A stretch of 64,000 nt of DNA from Parietichytrium sp. I65-24A (lineage: Eukaryota > Sar > Bigyra > Thraustochytrida > Thraustochytriidae). Where the stretch lies: positions 186,001-250,000 of the forward strand of contig BLSF01000009.1 of the NCBI GenBank assembly GCA_012862575.1, in the 5' to 3' direction. Positions 10,234 to 20,711 of the stretch are shown here, piece by piece. A program made the translations under genes and the position numbers. Numbering within the stretch: the first letter of the stretch is position 1; each line of letters begins with the position of its first letter. A model generated the notes under the pieces. The model worked only from the letters and a program-made list of their open reading frames with translations, was not told where the DNA came from and did not search any database.

Positions 10234-13200
10234 TTTTGCTGTCTTTAAATGCTGCGCCATGAACATTATTGCTACTAGACCTCGCCTTTGATCGGCCCTC
10301 CCTGAAACCTAAATTGACAACATTGTGGCGAGGCAACGGCGGTTTTGCACGAGCGACTCCTTCTTCCCTCTTAGAAAAACAAAGCGAGAATCATGTTGGC
10401 AGAGCCACTTTGCAAACACCTCTACATTCTTTTTCGCGAGGAATGAATGTATTTGCGGAGAATTTAACCAATGTTACTTTATGTTTTCGAAGTGTCTCCT
10501 TGGGCTCGCGAGTGTCCAGATGACCGCTCTCTTCCATGACGGTATGTACAAAGCGTCTTTGTGCTAAATTTGTTTTCTGAATTCTGGGGAAATACGTTTG
10601 TTCTCTTCAGTCCTCAAGAAGCCGCTTCGACTCTAAACAAAGAGTGAAAGAAACGAAAGAGACTACAGAGCCCGTTTCACTGATCGCGTCGAAAATCCTT
10701 GAAGTCAGCACCGTGAGACAACTGCCAATCTTGACGTTTCACACCTTCTTTCATTGACCGCTATTTTCAGGATTAAGATGGTTCGATTTCTTCATCGTCA
10801 CAAAGACTGGCATCGTGTCAACCAGAACAAAACTTGCGCGGGTCTCCTGACCCTTTGCACTCACCAGATGCTTGCAGTTTCCGGGGCCGTCGGTGAGAGA
10901 AGGCTTCTCTGATCAACATTCTAGCTTTCAAAACTCTGAGCTATAATTTTTGCTCCGCGCCATTTCTAATTTCACGAATACAACTTTATTGCAAGCAAGT
11001 TTGTTGCTCAGACTCTGACACCGTTTTGCCTTGCAAGTCCAAAGATAAATGTTGAGCGATCTAAAACTGATCTTAAACTGGAATTGTGTAAGTAAACTGG
11101 GTTCTCTACTCCGGGTTCTCTCATCCGGAACCAAAATCGGTGGAACCCAATCGACTCATTCATTGGAACCCTTAGGTCCGGCTTCATAAGCGCTGAAGGC
11201 ACTAACCAATTCTAGCACAGGCTGCTGCGGGAAAACAGTAAGAGTCCTGTAGGCCGTCGAAAAGGTAGTAATGAATGCACGCGCAGTCTTAGTCAGTGGA
11301 ATTTAGAAGTATCGACTGGAACCAGTGGGAGAAGAAGAAGAAGGAAAGAAAAGAAGAAAAAGACATTTCCCAGTTTGTCCCATGTCTGCTGTCTGAGCCC
11401 TATCGTTTGAACCAGCCAAGGCGTACCGCGCGGCGCTCGCCCTTGCGAAGGCGGTGAAACTTCCCTGAGCTTGTTTCACAACATTCACAGCCAATTCCTT
11501 CTTGCCATTCAATCAAGACTGTCATTCATTTTCAATTTCAATTTGACGTGTGTCAGTTCTTCATTTCGCGACCAAGAACGCAGCTAACGCAGCTAACGCA
11601 GCAGCCATTCCTCGTATTTTGTATCTTCTTTTCTCCTGCGTTTTCCTCTTCCTCTACCAGCCCGCTACGACCATTCGCTAATCGGCTCCCTACACGAATG
11701 TACCGACAGGGTAGCACCTTGCTCCTATGGGAATGGATAGACGAGGCTATCGGCCCAGCTTCCATTCCTCTTGGTTCAAGCCAACCCGGCGTCTTACTCG
11801 GACGCTTAACACCTCTAGTAGAAATCGAGCACGCGAGATTGTTGTTGTTACTAGCTAGAGGAGCATTAGGGGTACCGTTTGGAATCAGAGTGAGAGTATG
11901 TGATGGTAGTGGGGGACTATACCCACCCACCCTATAGGCGTGGGCAAAGCTTTAAGATTCTTGTTAGTTGCCCATCAAGCTTAACAATGTGGGGAGGAGG
12001 GAGATTTATCCTCACAGTCAGTAAGTTACCAATGAATTCAGAATTCAGAGTTCAGAATTTATTACGCAGGAGGAAGGAATGAAACGAATGAAAGACTGGG
12101 GAAGATGCATAATAACGTAGGAATGTATGGCCAAGATGCGCGCAAGATGCGAGCAGTAAGACTAACAAGTAATGGAAAAATAAGCCCTTTTGATTTGCTT
12201 TGATTCCCACAATCATGATCTTCTCTCACTGACAACCAACATCACTCGCCATTTTACAGCGTCGGTCACTACTACCACTGGTACTAAGACTTCATACCAG
12301 TCGAGCTTTTATCGCTCTTTGCCAAGTGCAAACTAAGTTTGTTGGTTTTGTTTGTTTGCAGAGTTTGCAGCCTGAAAAGGTAGGCGTGAAAACGACGGCC
12401 CAGATCGCCGGTACCAGGTACTGAGTAGCTAGATCTCACTCATTTTCTCACAGCTTGTGAATGCATGTGAGCCTGCCTCCGGAACTCGCCAATGCAGTGA
12501 ACAAAGAAAAGAAAATACAATATTTCTCATTTTCTTATCCGTCTCCGTCGCGCTTTACCTTTGTCTGACTGCTGACTCAGAGTCGGCATAATTACACAAT
12601 TACACTTTAAAAAGTCTTCACAGCCCAGACAAACAATTGCCTGAAAGTAATTCCTTGCTTTGCACACCACCTGCCAATGGGAAAACAGTGGGAAGCTAGT
12701 CTCCGTCCTGCGTTGCCGAGTAGCGGGGAAGACGTGGCGGTGGAAAATGGCGGTTTCTGAGGCTCGCGGCAGACAACCAACAAGGTGCTCTCTCTCTCTC
12801 TCTCTCGACAGGAATGGACAGTGAATCGATGCAATGTATGCGCCACCCCCTTCGCAGTGGCCCCAAATAGCTACGCCGACCTTAAAGGGCCTGTACGCGA
12901 GCAGTTATTTGGACCAACAGACTGGGTCTTGTACAAGTACCCATCTTCCGGACCCGAGGTGCAATAGCGCGTCGGCACAAGCCTCGATTTCTCGTGTTTT
13001 GCTTTTTCAGTTCAGAGAATTCAGTTCAAGGAATCTTGGACGAGGACCGATTTGGTTCGATTTGATTCGATTTGCTTCAATGTATTTTCCGAGTCAATGT
13101 CAGCGCAAACGTAAACGCAACGGCAGTGGGAGCCACTATCGCTTCCGAAAACGCGATTTCCACACTGCAAGATTCAATCAAAAGTGCAGTGAAAATGAAT

Positions 13201-13591
13201 CAGGCCCGGGAGGGACCAGCTTTCGCTCTCTCTCTCTCTCCGGTGTCATCGCGTCTCATCGCGAAGAAGTGAAGTGTCTTCTGTTGTTTGAGACAGAGAG
13301 AGAATACCGGTATCGGCCAGCCATTCAACGCTTATTTCGATCAATGTTAATTGATTTCAAACTGATCAAGATCACGAGAGCGGTCGCTGTCTAAGCCATT
13401 GCATTGCACCCATCATCATCATCACGGCCATCTCGTCCGCGGTTCGTGCCGAATTCTCGTGTCAAAAGAGACAGCGTTTACTGTTTCGCGAATGGATTGA
13501 TGAAATTGAGAGTTCAATGTGACAGTCTCTAATCTTATCTACGTTTCTTTGCTCAAATTTAAAACAATGGTGCAGCGAGGTGTGGTTGTTG

Positions 13592-13632
13592 AGTCATGAA
13601 AAAATGTTTTTAAGTCATGAAAAAATGTTTTT
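13592..13632. repeat. Two tandem copies of a 21-base unit
   Basis: AGTCATGAAAAAATGTTTTT occurs at 13,592-13,611 and again at 13,613-13,632, separated by one base. The unit is a simple tandem duplication in a noncoding, A/T-rich stretch. Confidence 0.8.
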
Positions 13633-14126
13633 ATTTTCATCAGAAAGAAGCGAAACTTTGAAATACAAAAAGTAAACGTTCAAACCAGAGCAAAGACAGT
13701 GTAGTATTGTTTGTTTGACACATCACTCGCTCGTTCGTTTCCTCCCGCTCCTACCCCTCGCTCTAACCCCGCCTACCACCCGCTCCGAACCAAATCCCAA
13801 CATCACCACCTCTCCTTAGCACCCACCTACGCTCTCCCTACCACCGGGAGAAAGCAGGAACTGCCACGGGAGAAGGAAGGGTTACCAGCGCATAGCCACT
13901 CCCACCCGCGCGCTCCATGCATATTTTGTCGGTCATCTCGACCCCTCCAATGCGAACCGCTAGTCTCGCGTAGCCGTTATTAGCAGTCTCTAGCACTCCG
14001 GTGGGAACTAGCGTAGCGGCCGGTGGTAGCGGCCGGTAGCCGATTGCTATCAGGGGAAGAGAGTGAGAGCGTTTTGGGCCGTGCATTCAGAGTCATTTCA
14101 TTCATTTTTCATTTCTGCGCAGACCG

Positions 14127-14262
14127 GAAAAGAGACAAAGAGAGAAAGAGAGAAAGAGAGAGACCGGTAAATAGTGCATGCAAATTTGATCCGCCGTGCA
14201 TTCGAAAAGGCCGAGGATCCCCCGCGAAAGAAGAAAGGAAGAAAGGAAGAAAGGAAGAGAGC
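14127..14262 (+). promoter_or_regulatory. GA/GAAA purine tracts upstream of SPX-GDPD
   Basis: Two blocks of GAGA-type repeats (14,127-14,163, AGAGAGAAAGAGAGAAAG; 14,226-14,261, AAGAAAGGAAGAAAGGAAG) are followed by AGAAGGC repeats at about 14,328-14,350, just ahead of the start codon at 14,395. Coding-strand purine tracts in this position recur before most genes in the window, so I read them as promoter or 5' leader elements. The function is inferred. Confidence 0.5.
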
Positions 14263-14394
14263 AGAGGCGTGGGTGAGCTGCGTTTGCAGGAGCGTGCAAG
14301 TTGGGGGGAGTGGTCAAAGAGGCAGGAAGCAGAAGGCAGAAGGCAGAAGGCAGGACAGACGCACTTTAGAAAGTAGGAGAAGAAGAGAGCAAAG

Positions 14395-16083
14395 ATGAGG
14401 TTCGGGGCGCACTTGGCGGCGTCCATGGTGCCAGGGTGGGAGATGCACTACGTTGACTTTGAAAAGCTGAGGGAGTACGCGGTGGACGCGAGCACGGACC
14501 CAAGGGAATTTGGCGCGCTGTGGGAAGAGGAGCTGGTGAAAGTGACAAAGCATTTCGAGGCGCTGAGCCACGATGCCACCATGGCGCTGTTCAAGCTGCG
14601 CAAGCACAATGCGCTGGCGGAGACCTTGTGCGATCAGCTGCCTGGGTTGTGCAAGCAGTTCAATCGAGGCTACGGGTCGTCATTCTCGTTCAACGAAGAC
14701 GATGGGTTTCTGAATTCGCAGAGCTACAATGATATTCTCGAGCTCAACAGTGAAGTGATCCCTTTGTTTGAGGCGCGTAGAGTCTTTGGCATGCTCAACG
14801 CCGAAGCGCTCCGCAAGCTGGTCAAGAAGCTGGACAAGTACGTCGACGGCGACTACGCATCAACACTCTACATCTCCTTGTCCACCTCCAATTTGAGCAA
14901 CTCAATCAACACAGACTTTTACAGCCAAATGCGCGGTCTCGTAGGGGAGTGCCTTGTGCGCCGCTCGTCGGATGTTGATAGCACTGAGAACGAGCAAAAG
15001 CACCCCAGAAGCAGCAGGCCTTTTTCAGGAAATCTCAAGCAATCATCTACCAGTTCATCAAAGCGGGACTCGCCCCCGAGGCGCCTAAGGAGCAGAGACA
15101 GTGCCAGCGACATCAATGCCCCAAGTCCATTTGACAAGCTGTGCACTACCATTCGGTCCATTGAGCCCACTCTCAAAAGGCGACTTGTGTCCCACCGCGG
15201 GTTTCACAGCAAAAGGGATGAGCTCCATCGTCCTCTGGAGAACACACTGACCGCATACGAGCAGTCTTGGTCTGCAGGCCTTTCGTTTTGCGAGTGCGAC
15301 ATCACCCTCACCCTGGACGGACGGCTGGTGCTGTGCCACGACAACGATCTCAAGCGTCTGGCCAAAGATCCTTCCAATTCTTTTGCGTACACCCCCGTCA
15401 ACAAATTGACTCTTGAGGAACTCTACGCTCTGCCGCTGAAAAACGGGGCCAGCGCGCCCCTCCTTGAGGATGTTCTTCGTACAGCCACTCGCGCGGGTCC
15501 GGATTGCTCTCTTGTGATCGAAATCAAGTCTGGCGCCGATGGTCAAGAAGTTGCAGCAGCGCTTTGCAAACTTCTAGTGGACAACCCGAAACTGCTCTCT
15601 CGTGTGGCTGTTGTCATGAGCTTCGACCTGTACATTGTTCACAACTTCAACAAGTTCTTCAACAGTGCCTTCGAGGGCAAGAGGCCTGAACGCATTCCTG
15701 AGGTGCTTTTTCTAACCAGGGATGTTGACTGCGCTCCGGATAACTCGGTTGAGATGCCAATTGATTGGGAGAATACGCTCCCTGAGGATCTCAAAACCCT
15801 TGTGGAAGGCTATGTCGCGCACGGAACCTCACGCTTGAATGGGTTGTATATGCAATTTCACCCTAGCATGGTTGTTGAAAATCATCCCACGGAGAAGCTC
15901 ATGCGGGAGCTTTGCTCCAAGTACTCTGTTGGCATCTGGGGCGCCAGCACTGATCCAGATGACATTGAGACTGCACAGGCTCTTTCGAATCTCGGTGTCA
16001 TGTACATCAACACAGATCTGCCAGAAGACTTCACCGTTGAGGATCTTGTTTCTTACGAAGAAGCCCTCCTTAGTGCCGCTTGA
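14395..16083 (+). CDS. SPX domain-glycerophosphodiester phosphodiesterase fusion
   Basis: A 562-residue protein. The N-terminal SPX domain (about 1-165) begins MRFGAHLAASMVPGWEMHYV and ends with the basic motif NAEALRKLVKKLDKYVDG, whose lysines (141-148) bind inositol pyrophosphates in this family. A serine/arginine-rich linker (about 190-245) leads to a GDPD domain (about 262-555). Catalytic signatures are visible: HRGF (267-270), ENT (282-284), E300/D302 in CECDITLTLDG, and H315-D316. GDPDs hydrolyse glycerophosphodiesters to glycerol-3-phosphate and an alcohol. SPX domains sense phosphate status, so this enzyme probably scavenges phosphate under inositol-pyrophosphate control. No signal peptide or membrane segment is seen, so it is likely cytosolic. 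SPX-GDPD fusions are known in fungi (Gde1-like) and some protists. Confidence 0.93.
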   Translation: MRFGAHLAASMVPGWEMHYVDFEKLREYAVDASTDPREFGALWEEELVKVTKHFEALSHDATMALFKLRKHNALAETLCDQLPGLCKQFNRGYGSSFSFNEDDGFLNSQSYNDILELNSEVIPLFEARRVFGMLNAEALRKLVKKLDKYVDGDYASTLYISLSTSNLSNSINTDFYSQMRGLVGECLVRRSSDVDSTENEQKHPRSSRPFSGNLKQSSTSSSKRDSPPRRLRSRDSASDINAPSPFDKLCTTIRSIEPTLKRRLVSHRGFHSKRDELHRPLENTLTAYEQSWSAGLSFCECDITLTLDGRLVLCHDNDLKRLAKDPSNSFAYTPVNKLTLEELYALPLKNGASAPLLEDVLRTATRAGPDCSLVIEIKSGADGQEVAAALCKLLVDNPKLLSRVAVVMSFDLYIVHNFNKFFNSAFEGKRPERIPEVLFLTRDVDCAPDNSVEMPIDWENTLPEDLKTLVEGYVAHGTSRLNGLYMQFHPSMVVENHPTEKLMRELCSKYSVGIWGASTDPDDIETAQALSNLGVMYINTDLPEDFTVEDLVSYEEALLSAA

Positions 16084-16409
16084 TCCTCTTTACGCTTTTG
16101 GTTTTGGTCTACTCACGTGCGATGGGTGTTGCTCTAGTGCACGCCTTCCCTTGTTAGAACCCTTCTTCTCCTTCGTTGTGGCATTTTGACACCTCCACCA
16201 TTGGATTTGAACGAGAATTGTGTTTATTTATTGCATTTTAAAACTCTTGTGCCTTTCTGCTTTTCTGTTTGTTTGCTTGCTTTTGCAGCTCGACTTTATG
16301 AATATACTCCTACGGACAATCCTGTCATATATTCACACGACCAGGGAAACAAACACGTCAGGAAGAAGGAAATTTTCATTGCATGAATTACTCATATCTG
16401 TGCATGAGC
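16084..16409. other. Convergent 3' gap between SPX-GDPD and the peptidase fusion
   Basis: A T-rich stretch of 326 bases holding the two 3' ends. There is no open frame of note and no terminator-like hairpin. Confidence 0.5.
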
Positions 16410-19400
16410 TTACAGCTTCGCCAAGCGCGCCAGAGCCCCAGCTGCCACTGCAAGTGCGGTCAACCAAAAGAGCTTTTCTGCTCGATCGTTCATGTGCGCG
16501 AATTCGAGAGGCGGTTCCGGGTTAGACACCGACGAGACAATCAGTGGCTCAAGCGGCCGAGGACAAACTTCATCGAATTTTGAGGTAACGTGTTTGTCCA
16601 GCCAATTCTCCTGCTCAGCGATGACGTGAAGTATGCTCTCCTTTGCAGCATAACCGTGGCCTTCAGACGGCAAGAGAACCAGCCGAGTGATCGCTCCGTG
16701 TCCTTTCAAGGCATCGTAAAGTCGCTCTGACTGAAGCGGATACGTTCCACTGTTCTCGTCGTCAAGGCCGTGGATCAAAAGCAGCTTGCCACCGTTCTTG
16801 GCGATGCTTGGCACATGCGAGAACGGAGATAAGGTCATGTAGGTATCCGGAGCTTCCCAGAACGAGCGCTCCTCCGCCTGAAACCCGAACGGAGTAAGGG
16901 CGCGCAAGTACGCCCCGGACCTCGCGATCCCCGCATTAAAGTACGTCGTGTGAGCAAGCAAATGCGACGTCATGAAAGCACCGTACGAGTGTCCCCCGAC
17001 GGCAAAGCCTCCCATCTTTCCGTACCCTTTTTTGATCAAGAAATCGACTGCCGCGTGGGCATTCATTTGTACCTGTTCAACAAATGTGTCATTGGGCTCC
17101 ACATCTTGCCCCTCCCCAACGATCGGGGACGAGAACCCAAACACCACCCAGCCCTTCACAACCCACAAAGTTGGTCTAGCCCAAGAAGTGCTTGTGAAGT
17201 GATGCGGGGAAGACTGCACCTGGCCAGCCGTCTCCTTAGCTTTAAACTCCCTTGGGTACGACCAGAGCAAGCAAGGTCGAGGTCCATCACGAGCTGGGTC
17301 ATAGCCCTTTGGTAAATACAGCTCACCAGTCAGCTCCACACCGTCTTGCCTCGTGTATCGTTCTAGCGATCGGCGAATGCCACGAAGTGCAGGCTGTGGG
17401 TGCTCCATATCCGTGATTTGCCATTCTTTGCCGGTTCGCAAGTGATGGAAAAAGTAGTTTGGAGGCTCATCATTGCTCTCGCGAGTAATGAGCAACCAGT
17501 ATCCACCTTCGAAAACCTCTTCCGCAGTTTCCAAGACGGCGCGGCGTTTTTCTGCGGGAGGTAGCTTCTTGCCGGGCTCCTGCTCAATATTCACGTCATC
17601 GGGATTCACTTCAGGAGCAAAGGTGGATCGCCAAACGCGGACTATGCGCGGCTTGATCGTGCCGCCAAACTTGTCAAGAAACAGACGGTCATAGAATGGG
17701 CGCGAGCCTATCGGCGAAGCACCATCCCCGAGTAGGTCGAAGGAGCCATCCTTTAGGCTCTGCTGCACTTGATAGCGTCCATCTCTTGTGCGGGTGGTGA
17801 GCAGCGACCCGGGATGGGCATACGAATCATCAGATGATCTCTCAAAAAGGACTGCACTGGTGTACTTGCCATCGCCTTCCTCTTTGACGACCCACGCCCG
17901 CATTCTTCTGGTCTTGTACCACGACTCATACACAAACCCAATCCTCTCGCTGTTTTTGGCCCACTTGACGGTGCCAACACGGTATTTCACCTTGATCACG
18001 AGGTCCACATGCTTGTTCACGGAAGGGTCCACTGCTTCGCCAGTACTAAGCGTGAACGGCGCATGAGCTAGAAACAACGTGTCCCTGTACTCGTCCGGCA
18101 CGGCATTCTTGGGATCGCCTTCGTCCAGGGCGTACGAAAACTCAAGGCTGTGCGGCTTTTGCCAGTGCCAACTGAAGCTCCGCGGCCCCTTCTTTCGCGC
18201 GTCAAACGAGATTGGAGTGCCCTCACCGTCAGGCATGTCGTACACCAAAGTTCGGGACTCCACTCGCAAGTTGGGCAATGTCACTGATCCATTTTTCAGC
18301 CTCTCCGCAGCGCGAAGTACCATCTCCTTGTGACTTGCGTACAGATTCTTAAAGTCCGCGTTCTGTTCATCAACATCGAGCCAAGTGACAGCACCAGCGT
18401 CGTCTCCTGCCTCCAGCTTAAGAGTTTGGGCAAGATCATCGTTGCAATGAAAGTGCACGAACGAGCTTTCCATCCATGCATTATCCGTGTTGCGTGGATC
18501 ATCCACATACCCACGGTAAATTTCATAGCCGTTCGCGAAAAGTTCGTCGACCTTCTCTTTGTGAGCCTTAATCTCGCTCTCGCTGAGCTGCAGATTCCCA
18601 GCTTCTTCCATGAACTCGCGCTTCATAGCAGCAGGCACAGATTCGCCCGGGTCGACCATCCCTCCAGGGATCGCCCAGTTCCCAGTGTCTTTGCGGCAAA
18701 TCGCGACCATTTGCAACTTTCCTTCGTGCATTCGAGTTACAATGGCATCTGCAGCATGGTTTGGCCCCCATTTCCCAAGCAGGCCTCGCCCAGTCATACC
18801 AGTTCGCCCGACAGGATTGCGTGGCATACCGTTGACGAGGAACAACTTGCCGTGGTAAGAGAATCGCGTCTCGAGCTCCGAGGCAGGGATTTCATCCACC
18901 GAGGGGTCAGCCCAACCTCCCTCCTTCTTGGTGCAGTCGTTCGCGAACACAACGTTGTGCGTAAACTCCACCGGTTTGTACGACTCGTCAGACTCGTCGA
19001 AATCAACGGCGCTCACAGGTGCTCGTTCAGGGTACGCCGGGTGCTTGGAAAGCGCCTTAGCGTGTGTTCGCGGTGGCGGGTGACGCTGCATATTTTCTGA
19101 GAGCTTCCAGACCTGAATCGTCTTCGCAAAACTGCTGTATCTCAGAGTCCAAGAAAACGGTTTGTTGGTAATAGAAGCGAGCACGTATTTTCCGTCTGGA
19201 GAGAAGGACACGTGACGAACCATTTCCTTGCTGGCGAGCGTGCGAGGAGACACTGAGCCGTCATTCTCGTCGATCTTGAGCAAAACAACATCCACAGTCG
19301 TGTAGTACTCAAAGACCTCCTCGTCGTACTTCGAGGCGATCAGCCATTGGTAAGTCCTTGCTGGGACCTTTTTCGCAACCAAGTTCTCCTTGACATTCGG

Positions 19401-20012
19401 ACCGTCAGGTAACGTAGGCTTTTCTGGGGGAGGGCCGGCGTTCTCCGGGCAGAGGTAGCACAACACGTGAGATCCGTCGCCGACAAACGCAATAGGGCGA
19501 TTCAGAATAGCGTTGAGAGTTCGTTCGCCCACAATGACTCTCGCGGTGGGCTTTTGCTCTGCAGCGCTTTTGCTGCCATCCAGCTCCACCATAAGCGCGT
19601 CCAGTCTTTCGGTGCCGTCCTTCTGCGCCCGTCTCCCGCAGAAGATCAATCTCTTGCCGGCGGGGTCCCAGCTGAACCAGCGGAACCCGTCGTACTTTTC
19701 CAGTCCAGCGATCGCGACGGTCTCTTCATTCTCCGCAACGCCACTGTCCACGTCAGTCGTCGTGTCGCCCGTAAACACCCTGCGCAGCTTGACAGCATTG
19801 GCAAACGTGGTTCTCTTTGGGACGAGCAGCGCTGGGTCCCAGCACAAACCTGCCGATTTCATTAGCGGTTTGGCCACGTCTCCCACCCCGAGACTCAGCG
19901 CGCGGTACTCCAGCAGCACTGCCCAGCGACCGCTGGGGTCCATGAGCACCGCCGGAGTGCTGCTGCAGTCCACCACGGACTCCAGCTCCGCGGACGGGCG
20001 CAGGTACGGCAT
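16410..20012 (-). CDS. Glutamyl endopeptidase (S9D, CGEP type) with an embedded complete NUDT9-type ADP-ribose pyrophosphatase and a C-terminal tail anchor
   Basis: 1,200 residues from the first ATG (20,012). Residues 1-310 are the start of a CGEP-like beta-propeller, with 'SWDPAGKRLIF' and 'KTIQVWKLSE' blades. Residues about 326-576 are a full NUDT9 module, including its N-terminal cap (YKPVEFT, GGWADPS), PRNPVGRTGMTGRGLLGKWG, the Nudix box from G451 (GGMVDPGE...REFMEEAGN), YVDDPRNTDNAWMES, EAGDDAGAVTWLD and YASHKE. The propeller resumes with RTLVYDMPDGEGTPISF and continues through FVYESWYKTRRMRAWVV. The hydrolase domain (about 880-1,145) has the triad S1009 (GHSYGAF), D1085 (HGLDDENSG) and H1119 (EGHGY). 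The final 20 residues (LFWLTALAVAAGALARLAKL) form a likely tail anchor. Both active sites look intact. No transit peptide is evident. The enzyme presumably cleaves after glutamate and hydrolyses ADP-ribose to AMP and ribose-5-phosphate. Coupling of the two is inferred. Confidence 0.92.
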   Translation of the reverse strand: MPYLRPSAELESVVDCSSTPAVLMDPSGRWAVLLEYRALSLGVGDVAKPLMKSAGLCWDPALLVPKRTTFANAVKLRRVFTGDTTTDVDSGVAENEETVAIAGLEKYDGFRWFSWDPAGKRLIFCGRRAQKDGTERLDALMVELDGSKSAAEQKPTARVIVGERTLNAILNRPIAFVGDGSHVLCYLCPENAGPPPEKPTLPDGPNVKENLVAKKVPARTYQWLIASKYDEEVFEYYTTVDVVLLKIDENDGSVSPRTLASKEMVRHVSFSPDGKYVLASITNKPFSWTLRYSSFAKTIQVWKLSENMQRHPPPRTHAKALSKHPAYPERAPVSAVDFDESDESYKPVEFTHNVVFANDCTKKEGGWADPSVDEIPASELETRFSYHGKLFLVNGMPRNPVGRTGMTGRGLLGKWGPNHAADAIVTRMHEGKLQMVAICRKDTGNWAIPGGMVDPGESVPAAMKREFMEEAGNLQLSESEIKAHKEKVDELFANGYEIYRGYVDDPRNTDNAWMESSFVHFHCNDDLAQTLKLEAGDDAGAVTWLDVDEQNADFKNLYASHKEMVLRAAERLKNGSVTLPNLRVESRTLVYDMPDGEGTPISFDARKKGPRSFSWHWQKPHSLEFSYALDEGDPKNAVPDEYRDTLFLAHAPFTLSTGEAVDPSVNKHVDLVIKVKYRVGTVKWAKNSERIGFVYESWYKTRRMRAWVVKEEGDGKYTSAVLFERSSDDSYAHPGSLLTTRTRDGRYQVQQSLKDGSFDLLGDGASPIGSRPFYDRLFLDKFGGTIKPRIVRVWRSTFAPEVNPDDVNIEQEPGKKLPPAEKRRAVLETAEEVFEGGYWLLITRESNDEPPNYFFHHLRTGKEWQITDMEHPQPALRGIRRSLERYTRQDGVELTGELYLPKGYDPARDGPRPCLLWSYPREFKAKETAGQVQSSPHHFTSTSWARPTLWVVKGWVVFGFSSPIVGEGQDVEPNDTFVEQVQMNAHAAVDFLIKKGYGKMGGFAVGGHSYGAFMTSHLLAHTTYFNAGIARSGAYLRALTPFGFQAEERSFWEAPDTYMTLSPFSHVPSIAKNGGKLLLIHGLDDENSGTYPLQSERLYDALKGHGAITRLVLLPSEGHGYAAKESILHVIAEQENWLDKHVTSKFDEVCPRPLEPLIVSSVSNPEPPLEFAHMNDRAEKLFWLTALAVAAGALARLAKL

Positions 20013-20711
20013 CTTGCTACCCGATCGGAAATACCACAAACACGCGACCTCTGCCCGGTTATGTCCCCCGCACTCCTATTGCCCCCGCCCTGAGACAACC
20101 GAGACACCCAAGATACCTGAGACACCTGAGACACCTGAGACACCTGAGACGCCACAGTTGAAAACCGAGTGATGTTCAAGCGAGTCTGCCGAGACGACTT
20201 GCCGAGGAAGCCTTGCCTTACCTTCACGCCCGCGGTCACCTTGGTCACCTTGGTCACCTCCTCTTTCTAGTTAGCTAGCAACTGCCTCCGACTTTTGAAC
20301 GATTCTTTGTTTTCCTTTCCCACTCTCTCTCTCTCACTTTCCCAATCTTATGTTTACCCTCTTTCCCAATTCCCACGCTCTCATTCCATCTCATTCCTTG
20401 GTTAGTTAGTCCCTTGTATTGCCAGACAGATGTTTGCTGTTCAGCAGCTACAGCTATTCGCATTCGCTAGCTAGGGGGTCAACAGAAAAGGATTAGGATT
20501 GTGGATATTGGGTGCAATGTTGGATGATCGACGATGTTGGATGTGGGGATGTGGAGAATCGACGATGGTGATTGCAAGTTGGACTTTGACTCGATTGACT
20601 TGATTGAAAGAGGAAGGTACTCAGTAGAGAAAGAAGGTTTATGGTGGAAAGTTTGAGTGCGCGCACAAACGAATGGTGGCGGTTTGTGAGTTTGGAGAAG
20701 AGTCTTGAGGA
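20013..20711. other. Intergenic stretch with decamer and undecamer tandem repeats
   Basis: 700 bases between two minus-strand genes. It contains the decamer array at 20,094-20,152, a GTCACCTTG tandem repeat at about 20,236-20,260, a CTCTCT run at about 20,320-20,335, TTAGCTAGC motifs at about 20,270 and 20,465, and GGTACTCAGTAG at 20,616. No gene is seen. Confidence 0.5.
20094..20152. repeat. Decamer tandem repeat (ACCTGAGACA)n
   Basis: About six imperfect copies of a ten-base unit, with the last four nearly perfect. It lies 80-140 bases upstream of the start codon of the NUDT9-peptidase fusion, in its likely promoter or 5' leader. Confidence 0.8.

Larger units (their letters stand above)
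10234..14394. other. 4.1 kb gene-free region
   Basis: The longest empty stretch of the window. Open frames of up to 186 codons occur (12,834-13,394) but show no family resemblance and poor composition. Contents include GGTACCAGGTACTGAGTAG near 12,410, a (CT)8-type run at about 12,788-12,805, a direct repeat of AGTCATGAAAAAATGTTTTT at 13,592 and 13,613, and from 14,120 the purine-rich leader of the SPX-GDPD gene. Confidence 0.45.

Noticed and set aside
11303-11937. Pair of overlapping open frames with acidic/basic low complexity
   Set aside because: Each frame is explained by A/G- or C/T-rich sequence; no conserved motif.
12834-13394. Open frame of 186 codons in the 4.1 kb gap
   Set aside because: Low-complexity composition, no family resemblance, no purine leader; it probably occurs by chance.
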